64,000 bases of DNA from Fuerstiella sp. GTDB taxonomy: Bacteria > Planctomycetota > Planctomycetia > Planctomycetales > Planctomycetaceae. Position 1 is the first letter of the stretch, and each line of letters opens with the position of its first letter. Under the pieces are notes generated by a model. That model was given only the letters and a program-made list of their open reading frames with translations. It ran no database searches and was not told where the DNA came from. The stretch spans positions 35,362 through 99,361 of the forward strand of contig JABABI010000015.1 in NCBI GenBank assembly GCA_014238335.1. The letters are read 5' to 3'. The position numbers and the translations under genes were made by a program. Below, in pieces: positions 1 to 9,110 of the stretch.

Positions 1-666
1 GAGATCTCGATTCAATTGGCCGATAGCGTGCCGGCAGCCGCATCGGCAGCGCGTCGTGACTCTGTTGACGCGGTCATGTTCGCACCAGCTCAGGATTCCA
101 AACTGGCAACCACCAGATCGGATCGGATGTATGAACGCGTCGAAAGTGCGTGGCGTGCCAGTATTCAGATAGAGCGACAGCTTGCCGGCGTCCGTCAGAA
201 ACTTGCGGCAATGCTCGCCAGCCTTGGCAAGCTGGATCGCGACCTTGGTCCGGATGAACGCGTGGCCGCAGACCGCGAGGACCGCGATGCATGGCAGGAC
301 GCCCGACGATGGATGCGGGATCTGGCTGCCAAGTGCCACCGCGAATTGAAAGCGTACGATATTGGGATTACCAGTGCCGCGGGCCGTCGCAACTGGATGG
401 AGCAGATCTTCGAGCAGATTATCGAACCGCGCGTTCCCAACAACGATATGGAACGGTATCACCGTGAGTTTGAAACGTATCGCAGGGACACCGTGAATCT
501 CCAGAAAGCGATGAACGCCGCACTGCAGGGTGCACAGCAGAATGGCTCGCAGCGAGCTCAGCGAATTCTTACGACCATCGGTACGAAAATTCGGGAGCGC
601 CGCGCTCGCAACCGCGAACCTCTGGGAGGCATGAATATGGACAGTTCGTGTCGCAGAAAAAGATAG
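1..666 (+). CDS. Hypothetical protein, 5' end outside window
   Basis: The reading frame is open from base 1, so the true start probably lies upstream; the first in-window initiation codon is a TTG at 16. The visible 216+ residues are strongly helical and charged, with heptad-like stretches (about residues 45-80 and 85-115) and an Arg/Lys-rich tail ending at 666. No membrane segment, signal peptide or catalytic motif is visible. I do not recognise the family. A coiled-coil structural or adaptor role is only a guess. The following gene starts about 210 bases downstream, so no operon link is evident. Confidence 0.5.
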   Translation, partial: EISIQLADSVPAAASAARRDSVDAVMFAPAQDSKLATTRSDRMYERVESAWRASIQIERQLAGVRQKLAAMLASLGKLDRDLGPDERVAADREDRDAWQDARRWMRDLAAKCHRELKAYDIGITSAAGRRNWMEQIFEQIIEPRVPNNDMERYHREFETYRRDTVNLQKAMNAALQGAQQNGSQRAQRILTTIGTKIRERRARNREPLGGMNMDSSCRRKR

Positions 667-878
667 TCTAGCCTGCCGATATCAGTTGCGTGTATTATCA
701 GGCCCTGACGCGAAACACGATGAGACAGGATTCGTCGTCGCCGGGTTGTTCGCCCCGATGCATATGGCAGTTGCACAGGGCCAGCAAGGCAAATGCGGCG
801 TACCGGCGTCATCTTCGTTCATGGTTCCGCTGCTGCAGGCATCGCCTGTACTGATCCGAATTGTCTGAATGTAGTCTG

Positions 879-1748
879 ATGCTGAAGCTGGTTTCGATCG
901 CCGTCCTGTCGCTGCGTTTTCCGATTGCGGAAACGTTTGAGCCGTACGATTGGCAGCCAACGTTTACCAAACCATCGGACCTGCAGATTGTCTCCTCAAC
1001 AGTGGCCATGGTTACGCACGGTTCCCGCCACTTTGATCCGCTGGGAACGACGCGAGACGGTGTCAGACTGGTTGTGGCCACGATGAAGCGGTCCGGTCTG
1101 CCGGTCGTCTATCTTCACGATAAGTATAATTTGTCAAATCCCGGCTGGATGTATCTGTACGACGACTGGAACCCGACGGCGTTTCTGGCATCTGATGTCG
1201 GTCACTTTGATATCAAATTTTCACATGTGTCACACGTCGTCTGTCTTGGGGGCTACTTCGGACAATGTGAACGCTCCACCGTCGCCGACGCGGTTCGTCT
1301 ATGGCGACGAGACGGCGTGAAACACGATTTGCGAGTCACTCAGGTTGTCGACGGAACGTTCTGTGTTAACGAATATGTTCGCTTCAACGATCCTTATTAC
1401 ACTAAAGTGCGAGACGTCTTTCGTAAGGATCTTCGTATGCGACACCCGAAGGCTGTGATCTCGGTACAACAGATCATTGAGCAGATCGATGATGAAAAAC
1501 TGGTCGTGGAGTTCCTGAAACGCCAACTTCCACCGCTGCCCTTAAGGGTTAACATCGTCGTCGATGCTTTTGGACAGTATACTTCGTTGCGGAACGCTGG
1601 CGGCAACGCGCTGACTCTGACATTCGCTTACAGGCGTTCAGGGGACTTTCTGGCCTTTGATGAACCACCGTCAGGCGTAAGTAATGGTCGCAGTCGTATC
1701 ACCAGCCCAAGACCAAAGTCGTCACGCCGCAGGGGAAAACGTCCGTGA
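879..1748 (+). CDS. Hypothetical protein, faintly isochorismatase-like in its middle
   Basis: A 289-residue protein if started at ATG 879; a TTG at 861 would add six residues. Neither start has a clear Shine-Dalgarno sequence. The middle shows an alpha/beta pattern with a strand-helix (SGLPVVYLHDKY) and later VVCLGGYFGQCERSTVADAV, recalling the strand before the catalytic Cys of isochorismatase-fold hydrolases. The normal N-terminal Asp and central Lys cannot be placed. The tail is basic (SSRRRGKRP). The next gene, on the opposite strand, is a bona fide isochorismatase-family member, which makes a shared ancestry plausible but unproven. Function unknown. Confidence 0.5.
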   Translation: MLKLVSIAVLSLRFPIAETFEPYDWQPTFTKPSDLQIVSSTVAMVTHGSRHFDPLGTTRDGVRLVVATMKRSGLPVVYLHDKYNLSNPGWMYLYDDWNPTAFLASDVGHFDIKFSHVSHVVCLGGYFGQCERSTVADAVRLWRRDGVKHDLRVTQVVDGTFCVNEYVRFNDPYYTKVRDVFRKDLRMRHPKAVISVQQIIEQIDDEKLVVEFLKRQLPPLPLRVNIVVDAFGQYTSLRNAGGNALTLTFAYRRSGDFLAFDEPPSGVSNGRSRITSPRPKSSRRRGKRP

Positions 1749-1803
1749 ATCGGTCGCATGGGTTTGGCCACAGCGATGACATCTTCGGATTCGAATAGCT
1801 GTG

Positions 1804-2520
1804 CTAACTTCCTTGGCGCAGACTCGTCCTGACGGACTCCGATTTCTGTTCTGAAAACATAAAATCGGTATATCGTTCAATGACGAATTTGTGAGTGGCT
1901 CTTGTGCTCGCGCAACAATCGGAGACAAGAGTGACGTGGAAGCCCCGATTGAATGCGGGCATCCCAGTGGAAAGAATGCAGACATCTGTATATAGACCGC
2001 AAAGATACAGCTTCTGAATTCCTGACTCCTGCAGATATCCGGCAAACTGCTCGTTGGAAAATGCGTCAAAATTGCCTTTTATGAAAATTTCTTCGTGTTC
2101 CAATTCACGTGCGCAGCTCAAGGGGTGTTCCCCCGTCGAGCCTTCCAGGCATAGCTGCGCCTCAAGATGAGTCGACAGAAACCGTTGCGGCCAGTTACTC
2201 AAGTTTTCATCGTAACGCGTACGCACGTGAATAACCGGCAGCCCATGGCGCCGGCAGTCCGCCAGGAGTTCCCGCAGTCGGTCCTGGAACGCAGGTGCCG
2301 AAGACGCTACTTCGGGAATCCAGAAATCGTTCCGGACGTCGATGACGACAAGTGCCGCGTGCGACACAGCTTCAGGACGCGCGGCTGCCGCCTGCGACAC
2401 CGATCTGACAGGGCGGAACTCTTCGACGCTCAGTTGCAGCTGAATCATGACGCTCACGGCGACAACGATCAGTCCGGCAATGACGAATAATGCCGTCCGA
2501 CTCTGAGGGGATGTCTTCAT
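1804..2520 (-). CDS. Membrane-anchored isochorismatase-family cysteine hydrolase
   Basis: A 238-residue protein with an N-terminal uncleaved-looking hydrophobic segment (residues 9-28) followed by an isochorismatase-like hydrolase domain (about 55-225). The catalytic triad is readable: Asp61 in VVIDVRNDF, Lys148 in IFIKGNFDAF and Cys181 in GLYTDVCILST. Family members hydrolyse isochorismate, nicotinamide, N-carbamoyl compounds or ureides; the sequence does not say which. The N-terminal anchor is unusual because most relatives are cytosolic; it suggests action at the membrane or in the paryphoplasm/periplasm. It converges with the preceding hypothetical gene (56-base gap) and no operon partner is apparent. 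Confidence 0.82.
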   Translation of the reverse strand: MKTSPQSRTALFVIAGLIVVAVSVMIQLQLSVEEFRPVRSVSQAAAARPEAVSHAALVVIDVRNDFWIPEVASSAPAFQDRLRELLADCRRHGLPVIHVRTRYDENLSNWPQRFLSTHLEAQLCLEGSTGEHPLSCARELEHEEIFIKGNFDAFSNEQFAGYLQESGIQKLYLCGLYTDVCILSTGMPAFNRGFHVTLVSDCCASTRATHKFVIERYTDFMFSEQKSESVRTSLRQGS

Positions 2521-3017
2521 AGCGTTTGAATGCAGGTGTCCCGCGTTCCCAGCTGTCCCGTGCAGGCGTCAGTAGCTGGTCCGTCGCGAAATCTCGGTAT
2601 TACCCGATTCCTGTCGTTTCTCTTCCCCCTGAAACGGATTAGAACCGAGACTTACACTGCGTATGTCGTGTGAAGTAGCAGTGATCCCCCAATGTGTTTT
2701 TTGATTGCTGTGAGTTCTTCGGCTGGCTGTTCGGTGAGTTTGCACGGCAGTGGGGAATCAACTGTTGAGCCCGCTCAGGAATCCTGCTCACGATTCACCC
2801 GCAATGATTCGGCATAACCGTGAACGTGCTGGCACACAGCAGTGCTGTTCAGCAACCGATTACGTGGATCGGTTCCGTCCATTCAAGCGCCAAGATCTGC
2901 AGTTGCAGATAAATCTGCGAGACAGCGACGTGGTTCGCTGGTTATACTCGCTGCCCAGTGCAGCAATGCACCATGTGAATGCTCCACCTTTGGGCCGAAT
3001 AACACCAAACACCAATT
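2521..3017. other. Intergenic region, about 500 bases
   Basis: Lies between two divergently transcribed genes (hydrolase to the left, synthase fusion to the right), so it should hold both promoters. I could not pick out convincing -35/-10 boxes, a hairpin or a small gene. Two overlapping short frames inside it show no protein-like composition. Confidence 0.4.
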
Positions 3018-5774
3018 ATGTCGCTGATTCTTGTTGGTCTGATCTTCTGGCTGTCCGGGCTGGCCGGGCTTGTTTACGAGGTTGTCTGGTTTCGCCAACT
3101 GGCCACGACCTTCGGGGCAACGGGCCCGGCGATCGCCGCAACCACCGGGTCTTTCATGGCGGGGCTAGGGTTGGGTAGCTGGATTGTCTCCAGGTATGCG
3201 GACCGTGTGCGTCATCCTGTCCGCTGGTATGCTGTGTTGGAGCTGATGCTGGCAGCATATGCGGCATCGATGGGCAGCTGGATCCAGCGGATTGAAGGTA
3301 TCCATCAGTGGGCTGCTGTGCAGGGATATTCGGGTTCGGTGATGGCGTTCGGCCAGTTCACCATGATCTTTGTGGTCCTGATCATTCCCACGGGATTGAT
3401 GGGAGCAACCCTGCCGCTTATGTGTCGGGCCCTTGTTCTAAGAAATTCCCATCTGGGCCGCCGATTCGCGTGGCTGTATGGAGTGAATACGCTGGGAGCT
3501 GCTGTCGGTGCAGCTATGGCCGGATTCGTGCTGATACAGGAATACGGACTTGCCACCACGTCGGGAATCGCCGTTGGCCTCAATGTGGTTGCGGCGATCA
3601 GCGCTCTTCTGATTTCCGGATCCATGTCCACGCGCAGCCATGAATCGACAAATCAGGTCGAACATGGAATAACCGGCAGCCCATCCGTCGAGCCCGCAGT
3701 TTCGACCGGGACGATTCGCCTGGGTGTGTTTGCCTGTGGTTTCGCGGGGCTGGCTGCGCAAAACTTATGGGTCCGGTCTCTGCTGTTTGGTTTCGATCGT
3801 TTAAAGAATACGACTTACAGTTTTTCTGCCGTGCTGACGGTCACATTGCTGGGCCTGGTGATGGGTACTGCCGTCGGTTATTCGCTTGTTGATCGCCTTC
3901 GACGACCGCAGCGGGCTTTTGCAGCTGTCGTGGCCGGAGTGGGACTCAGCATTTTGTTATCAGTGTGTGTGTTAATGACCAGCCCAAAGATTATGGATAC
4001 TGTGGATCCCCGGACGCTGCAGGTTGACTTTGCGAAGGCCGTCAGTTCAGTGGTCTTCAGAACAGCTGCTGTTGTGGGATTACCCTGCGTTCTGTTGGGT
4101 CTCGCAACACCCATCGCTGTCCGTTGTGTCGGGAAGCCACAGTCGATCGGTCGCGAGGTTGGCCGGCTTTACGCCTGCAACACGCTGGGTGCTGTCGTCG
4201 GGGCCATGGCGGCAGCATTTGTACTGCCTCCTTTTCTGGGATTGCTGCCGTCACTGTTGTGGATCGGAGCTTCAATGCTGTTCGTTGCCGCCGTCATGCA
4301 GCGGCGGTCGTTGAGGATTGCTCGCACTTACGCTGCGATCGCCACGATTACTGTAATGGCCGCCGTGTTTGTTCCTTCAGAATTCTGGTGGTTGCAGTCG
4401 CTTCGCGCCGAAGAAGAAATCATTGCGTTGCACGACGGTGTGACGGGGACCGTCTGCGTTATTGAGAATCCCGCGGGGGAACGACGAATCTGTGTCGACG
4501 ATGTCCCTGTCGCCGGGACGTCCAACATCATGCAGACGGATCAGAAATGTCTGGCTCACTGGAGTATGCTGATTGCGGACGAGCCGAAGTCCGCGCTGAC
4601 TGTAGGCTTCGGTAGTGGCGGGGCGTCTCATTCGTTTCTGCTGCACGACCAGCTGGAGAAACTGGATTGCGTTGAGATTTCACCTGATGTTCCTTGCATG
4701 GCGTCTTTGCTGCGTGACGCGAATCACGGACTGCTGGACAATCCCGATTCTCGTTATCGCATTATCTATGCAGATGCCAGAGCATACCTCGCCCAGGCGA
4801 CTGAGCGGTATGACATCATCGTGTCCGACTGTACAGACCTGAGATACCGGTCCAGTGCGAATCTCTACGACCTCGAATATTTCCAGCTGTGTCGTGGCGG
4901 AATGACCGAGGGCGGATGCACGACGATCTGGATGCCTTTGGGGGGATTGTCGACAGAAGCATTTCGAATGACACTCAACACGTTTAATACAGTCTTTCCC
5001 AATGTTTCCATTTACTATCTGCACAATCGGTGGACTCACTATGTGTTACTGGTTGGCAGAAACGCTGCTCCTCGTCTTTCGGTGAGTCGGGTTCGGCGAC
5101 AGTTGTCTGAGGTTGATGTTCGGGAGGATATGGCCGAAATCGGGATGACGGATCCCTACAAGGTGATTGCAACATTCCTGACGTCCGGAAGTCGCCTGCA
5201 GGGAGCGATTCGGTCGTTGCCATTGAACACCGAAGATATGCCGCGACTGGAATTCGACGTCCCGCGTTTTGACATGGGCCCCTGGTCAGCTCAGCAGAAC
5301 CTGAACTTCCTTCGATTAAGCCGAGCTCCGATGTCCGATGTTCTTTCACCTGAGACCACGGAGCAGGAGTTTGCTGCTGTCGGTCGATACCAGCAGGCGG
5401 CCGAATTCATCATGGCGGCTCAGGCTTCTGCTCGGGCCTTTAGCTTTGAAGACGCGACGTACCGGTATCTCGCTGCACAGCGTTTAACGCCCGAAGATCC
5501 TGCACTCAAAGACGCCTTGCAGTTTCCCAACCTGCTGGCTCTGGCGGAAAAAGGTCAACCGACGGCCACACTGCTGTATGGTCGAACCAGACAGTTGCAG
5601 GGTGATGCAGAGGGAGCTCTTGAGGCGATGGATCGTTTCCAGGAACGTCTTGGTGCTCTTGCCGGGGCTGATGGCCCGGAAAAACAGCAGTGGTATCAGC
5701 AGGGACTTCTTTGGGAAGCAACGGCAGGGCAGTGGAAGAACGAATTCGTGACTCAGCGGTCGTCACAGGAATAG
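3018..5774 (+). CDS. Fused multi-TM / spermidine-synthase-like / TPR protein
   Basis: A 918-residue protein. Residues 1-460 hold roughly a dozen hydrophobic segments, starting at the N-terminus (GLIFWLSGLAGLVYEVVWFR), with repeated small-residue helices like transporter folds. About residues 480-720 form a Rossmann methyltransferase-like domain of the spermidine synthase family: TVGFGSGG (about 528) is the SAM-type glycine loop, CVEIS the acidic strand end, YADARAYL (about 584) and YDIIVSDCTD the later motifs. The remainder (about 770-915) is helical and TPR-like. Proteins of this layout are common in Planctomycetota and often annotated as fused MFS/spermidine synthase. Aminopropyltransferase activity is unproven. 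Start ATG 3018 precedes the first TM directly. Confidence 0.85.
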   Translation: MSLILVGLIFWLSGLAGLVYEVVWFRQLATTFGATGPAIAATTGSFMAGLGLGSWIVSRYADRVRHPVRWYAVLELMLAAYAASMGSWIQRIEGIHQWAAVQGYSGSVMAFGQFTMIFVVLIIPTGLMGATLPLMCRALVLRNSHLGRRFAWLYGVNTLGAAVGAAMAGFVLIQEYGLATTSGIAVGLNVVAAISALLISGSMSTRSHESTNQVEHGITGSPSVEPAVSTGTIRLGVFACGFAGLAAQNLWVRSLLFGFDRLKNTTYSFSAVLTVTLLGLVMGTAVGYSLVDRLRRPQRAFAAVVAGVGLSILLSVCVLMTSPKIMDTVDPRTLQVDFAKAVSSVVFRTAAVVGLPCVLLGLATPIAVRCVGKPQSIGREVGRLYACNTLGAVVGAMAAAFVLPPFLGLLPSLLWIGASMLFVAAVMQRRSLRIARTYAAIATITVMAAVFVPSEFWWLQSLRAEEEIIALHDGVTGTVCVIENPAGERRICVDDVPVAGTSNIMQTDQKCLAHWSMLIADEPKSALTVGFGSGGASHSFLLHDQLEKLDCVEISPDVPCMASLLRDANHGLLDNPDSRYRIIYADARAYLAQATERYDIIVSDCTDLRYRSSANLYDLEYFQLCRGGMTEGGCTTIWMPLGGLSTEAFRMTLNTFNTVFPNVSIYYLHNRWTHYVLLVGRNAAPRLSVSRVRRQLSEVDVREDMAEIGMTDPYKVIATFLTSGSRLQGAIRSLPLNTEDMPRLEFDVPRFDMGPWSAQQNLNFLRLSRAPMSDVLSPETTEQEFAAVGRYQQAAEFIMAAQASARAFSFEDATYRYLAAQRLTPEDPALKDALQFPNLLALAEKGQPTATLLYGRTRQLQGDAEGALEAMDRFQERLGALAGADGPEKQQWYQQGLLWEATAGQWKNEFVTQRSSQE

Positions 5775-5918
5775 CACCGTCGCCGGTCACCTATTTCCCA
5801 TAATATAAGCTGGACACAGTGACATACGCGCTGCTCCGGTTATCCTTTTCAGGACCGATGTCAGGTTCTTGTTCCTTCTTTCGTTCTGGATTGACTCGGC
5901 GAATTTGAAAGGTTTCCG

Positions 5919-6944
5919 ATGGATTACTTACGTGTGATTGGTCTTTGTCTGTTGATGTTTTGGGTTGTCGGATGTCAAAAAGAAGAAGCTGCTGTGGAAT
6001 CAAAGGAGGTTGCCAACGGTACTGTTTCGCGGGGATTGGACGGCAGGCCGATGTCAATTCGATTTACCGACAGCACACCAACTCCTGCCAATATGGCCAT
6101 GATCAGGAACATGCCCAGTCTTCAGGAAATTCACGCCGAAGCTCCCCATGTAGACGATGAGGATCTTGCCGTACTCGCGAAGATGCCGTCGCTCTCGGTT
6201 CTTTCGCTGACGGGAACAAAGGCAACTGGCAAAGCCATTGAAGCTCTGGCGGCATCGAAGTCGCTGAGGCATCTGGACCTCTCCGGTGCCGTTGGGATCA
6301 CAGACGATGGTCTGAAAACACTGTCCGGTCATGCAGGGCTTCGTGTGCTGAAGCTGTCCCGCATACCGCTGACGGATACGATTGCCGATGTGATCACTTC
6401 GTTGCCGAAACTGGAAGAACTGTCGCTGGACGGGACATCCATAACCGATGCAACGATCGCACGAATAGCAGAGCAAAATTCGAAAATTAAATCGCTTGTA
6501 ATCGGCTCGGCTCAGATTACAGACAATGTCATCGGAGCGATCGCTAAGTTCAATGAACTGGAGACGCTGGTAATCGAGAAGTCTCCCATCACCGGTGCGT
6601 CACTATCTGCACTAGGTGACCTGGCAAAGTTAAAGCTGATCCGACTGACTGACTGCGTGAGCATAACGAACGAAGCCGTTATGGGCCTGGCAAATATCGG
6701 AGTTCTATATCACCTTGATGTGTCGGGGACTCAATTCACCGCCGTTGGGCTGAATCAGAACGGGTTTACCAGTCTGAATGTGCTGGAAGCGAATCGGACC
6801 AGAGTGACTGATGACGCCATCCCTCAATTCAAGGGACTGGCCGCTCTATATTCTGTCAGCCTGCGGGGAACTAAAGTGACATTGGCAGGCGTTCGCGAGC
6901 ACTTTGCAGAGAATCATCAGACTGCGTTCAGGGTTGACGAATAA
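5919..6944 (+). CDS. Leucine-rich-repeat lipoprotein
   Basis: A 341-residue secreted protein. The N-terminus is a lipoprotein signal with lipobox VVGC (Cys19), so it should be lipid-anchored outside the cytoplasmic membrane. From about residue 55 to 330 there are roughly eleven LRR/RNI-type repeats of 23-25 residues with the pattern L..L.LS.T.ITD..L..L..L, e.g. LRHLDLSGAVGITDDGLKTL. Such repeats form a curved solenoid used for protein binding; no catalytic domain is present. GAAAGG upstream of ATG 5919 supports the start. The gene follows the synthase fusion on the same strand with 144 bases between, so co-transcription is possible. Confidence 0.88.
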   Translation: MDYLRVIGLCLLMFWVVGCQKEEAAVESKEVANGTVSRGLDGRPMSIRFTDSTPTPANMAMIRNMPSLQEIHAEAPHVDDEDLAVLAKMPSLSVLSLTGTKATGKAIEALAASKSLRHLDLSGAVGITDDGLKTLSGHAGLRVLKLSRIPLTDTIADVITSLPKLEELSLDGTSITDATIARIAEQNSKIKSLVIGSAQITDNVIGAIAKFNELETLVIEKSPITGASLSALGDLAKLKLIRLTDCVSITNEAVMGLANIGVLYHLDVSGTQFTAVGLNQNGFTSLNVLEANRTRVTDDAIPQFKGLAALYSVSLRGTKVTLAGVREHFAENHQTAFRVDE

Positions 6945-6958
6945 AAGTGCGTGCGATA

Positions 6959-7009
6959 CGCCCCGAAACTGGTCGTAGTACTTGACTGCGGTACGCTCAG
7001 TTTCCGGCG
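6959..7009. terminator. Candidate bidirectional hairpin terminator
   Basis: Between convergent genes there is a near-perfect inverted repeat: CGCCCCGAAACTG at 6959-6971 pairs with CAGTTTCCGGCG at 6998-7009, with one bulged base and a 26-base loop. No clear T-run follows on either side, so intrinsic termination is uncertain; position between converging genes is the main support. Confidence 0.4.
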
Positions 7010-7050
7010 ATGAAACCGTCGCAGATTGATGTGGCTCAGATGGTGCGAAC

Positions 7051-7239
7051 CTATTTTGCTTTGCCACCGCCCATCTGTTTTGCCATTTCTTCCTCTATTC
7101 CCTTGGCGATTTCAGCTTCTTTTTTCTCTGTTTCTGCAGCATCAACCTCGGGGATGTCGGAGTAGTCTGGTTCGCCACAGCCGGTGATGGCGAATGTTGG
7201 TGACGTGACAAACAGTAACAATACAAACAGGCGTTTCAT
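7051..7239 (-). CDS. Small lipoprotein next to DUF1559
   Basis: A 62-residue protein with a hydrophobic N-terminal signal and lipobox-like ITGC (Cys21), then a charged Glu/Lys-rich body (EVDAAETEKKEAEIAKGIEE) ending in MGGGKAK. Planctomycete genomes frequently carry such tiny lipoproteins beside DUF1559 genes; here it lies divergent from the DUF1559 gene, about 700 bases away. It probably is exported and lipidated. No function is known. A helical linker or plug role is imaginable from composition alone. Downstream is the converging LRR lipoprotein gene. Confidence 0.72.
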   Translation of the reverse strand: MKRLFVLLLFVTSPTFAITGCGEPDYSDIPEVDAAETEKKEAEIAKGIEEEMAKQMGGGKAK

Positions 7240-7939
7240 GATGACAATTTTCTATGAGATTAGGGGGGGTAGTCCGAGTGTCTAAAGCAGAGCATACATG
7301 CACAGTGAAACCGTAACAAACGACCATACAACTGTTTTGTCGAAATTCGGGTCTCTTAGCGAGGTCTCTTTATCGGGATTAACAGGTTTGATTAGCTGGC
7401 ATGGTCCAGCTGCCGTCGTCGGTTTAGAGACTGACGATGACTCCACGGCGAATCGAAACGAGCAACTCCAATGGGGCGGCACCATTTTTGAAGCCCGAGC
7501 GGTCAAAGGAAGACTGCCCGAAAGTGGTGCCGTGCCCCACTTGCCCTGCAGGCGTCTAGCACTAGAGAAAGACGTTATGAGTTTCGCACCAGGCGACCGC
7601 CAGGGCATTGGTTCAGCGTGGCTGACATTTCGACGACTGCATCGCTGTCAGCGAACCAGCGAATGCAGTACCGCTTGGCAGTCGCGGTGTAGGGCAGCAA
7701 ATTTGTAGTGTTTTGTCTGCGTTAGTCCACGACGCCGGGTTCAGTGGACTCGTTATGGTTCGGCACTGCGTGGGCCTAGGGACTTGGTGTTGTCTGGATT
7801 AATTTTTAATTAAGTGATTATTCGCGTCAACTCTCCGTTGCTATACCATACACGACCGCCGAGAATCCCAAGCATGATGATAGTGGGCAAGTTGTCACTA
7901 TGTTTTTTTACCCCGTCCATGAGTAGGAGGCGTCTTCGT
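7240..7939. other. 700-base divergent intergenic region
   Basis: Separates the small lipoprotein gene (minus) from the DUF1559 gene (plus). The right end is AT-rich (7798-7820, ttaatttttaattaa core), fitting a promoter region for DUF1559. Two open frames overlap on opposite strands (7298-7708 plus, 7282-7608 minus); neither has a credible start, homology or composition, but the stretch is unusually long and free of stops on both strands, so it may be a dispersed repeat or a gene remnant. Confidence 0.4.
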
Positions 7940-9034
7940 ATGAATGAGAATCAGCCCAAAGTCAGGGCACGCAGCAAAGGGTTTACCCTGATTGAGCTGC
8001 TCGTTGTTATCGCAATTATTGCGATTCTGATTGCGCTTTTACTGCCTGCTGTTCAGCAGGCTCGTGAAGCGGCCAGACGTACTCAATGTAAGAATAATCT
8101 GAAGCAGTTGGGCCTTGCCCTTCACAATTATCATGACGTGTTCGGTGCATTTGTTTTCGGCAAAGGTGGTACAGGCTGGCACGCGGCGGACACAGGTAAT
8201 TGGGGGCGGCTGAGTGGTCTGCCGCCGCTGCTGCCTTATTTTGATCAGGCACCGTTGTACCAGATGATGACCGGTGGCGGAGTTCAGAGCAGCGTAAACG
8301 GTTCGCAGAACTACCCACCAATGGGGCCTGAGCCATGGAAGACCAATTACACGCCGTGGCGGACACAGATTCCTGGTCTTGTCTGCCCGTCCGACTCGCA
8401 GCCAAGGCAGGACTGGGCCGGTGGCAGAAGCCCGATTGCCAAGACCAACTACGGTTTCAGTAATGGTGATTCAATTGTGGCTTCACAGAACGCTCAGATC
8501 AATCGCGGCATGTTTGCGCACTCCTCGTGTTACGGCATCCAGGACGCGCTTGACGGCAGCAGCAACACGGTGCTGATGGCAGAACTCGTTCGGTCACAGG
8601 GCGGTCTCGCGAAGCTGGGTGGCACAGCACTCGTTACCGGCACGAACACCGATCCAACAGCATGTCTCGCGGTATTGGACACCGGTGACAAACTGATGTT
8701 TGCCTCCGGTACAGACATGAGAGGATGGTCGGGAGACCGTTGGAGTGACAGCAATGTGTCCATGACAGGTTTCAATACAGTTCTGCCGCCTAACTCACCG
8801 CGTTGTTCAAACGACGCGTGGGACGGACGTTGGGGCGTTTATTCGTCCCAGAGTCGTCACACGGGGGGTGTTCAGGTTCTGCTGGGAGACGGTTCTGTCC
8901 GCTTCATCAGCGAGAATATAGACTCTGGTGACAAGACTGCACCCGATCCCGGCGGTAACGCCGGCAAAAGTCCATACGGCGTATGGGGAGCTCTGGGAAC
9001 GAAGAATGGCGGCGAGACTCTCGGCGAGTTCTAG
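7940..9034 (+). CDS. DUF1559 domain protein with prepilin-type N-terminus
   Basis: A 364-residue protein. I chose ATG 7940 because AGGAGG (7925-7930) sits nine bases upstream and because the class III prepilin-like motif then lies near the N-terminus: [20 protein letters not shown], followed by the hallmark [13 protein letters not shown] prepilin peptidase would cut before the Phe of GFTLIE. The C-terminus carries the family's typical small-residue motif ([17 protein letters not shown]). DUF1559 proteins are highly amplified in Planctomycetota and are thought to form type II pseudopilin-like or surface structures; the exact role is unknown. The gene is followed by an intrinsic terminator, so it appears monocistronic. 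Confidence 0.93.
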   Translation: MNENQPKVRARSKGFTLIELLVVIAIIAILIALLLPAVQQAREAARRTQCKNNLKQLGLALHNYHDVFGAFVFGKGGTGWHAADTGNWGRLSGLPPLLPYFDQAPLYQMMTGGGVQSSVNGSQNYPPMGPEPWKTNYTPWRTQIPGLVCPSDSQPRQDWAGGRSPIAKTNYGFSNGDSIVASQNAQINRGMFAHSSCYGIQDALDGSSNTVLMAELVRSQGGLAKLGGTALVTGTNTDPTACLAVLDTGDKLMFASGTDMRGWSGDRWSDSNVSMTGFNTVLPPNSPRCSNDAWDGRWGVYSSQSRHTGGVQVLLGDGSVRFISENIDSGDKTAPDPGGNAGKSPYGVWGALGTKNGGETLGEF

Positions 9035-9067
9035 TTCCCGAAGTCGTTGAAAGTCACTGGACATCTG

Positions 9068-9100
9068 AACCGATGGGCATCACCTGCTCATCGGTTTTTT
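9068..9100 (+). terminator. Intrinsic terminator of the DUF1559 gene
   Basis: AACCGATG (9068-9075) pairs with CATCGGTT (9089-9096) across a 13-base loop, and the 3' arm runs into six T residues (9095-9100). It lies 34 bases after the DUF1559 stop and just ahead of the next start (9111), separating the two transcription units. Confidence 0.75.
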
Positions 9101-9110
9101 GATTGGAACT

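Noticed and set aside
2825..2850. Sigma-54-like TGGCAC box
   Set aside because: The second half (TTGCA at the right spacing) is missing, so it is not a credible promoter.
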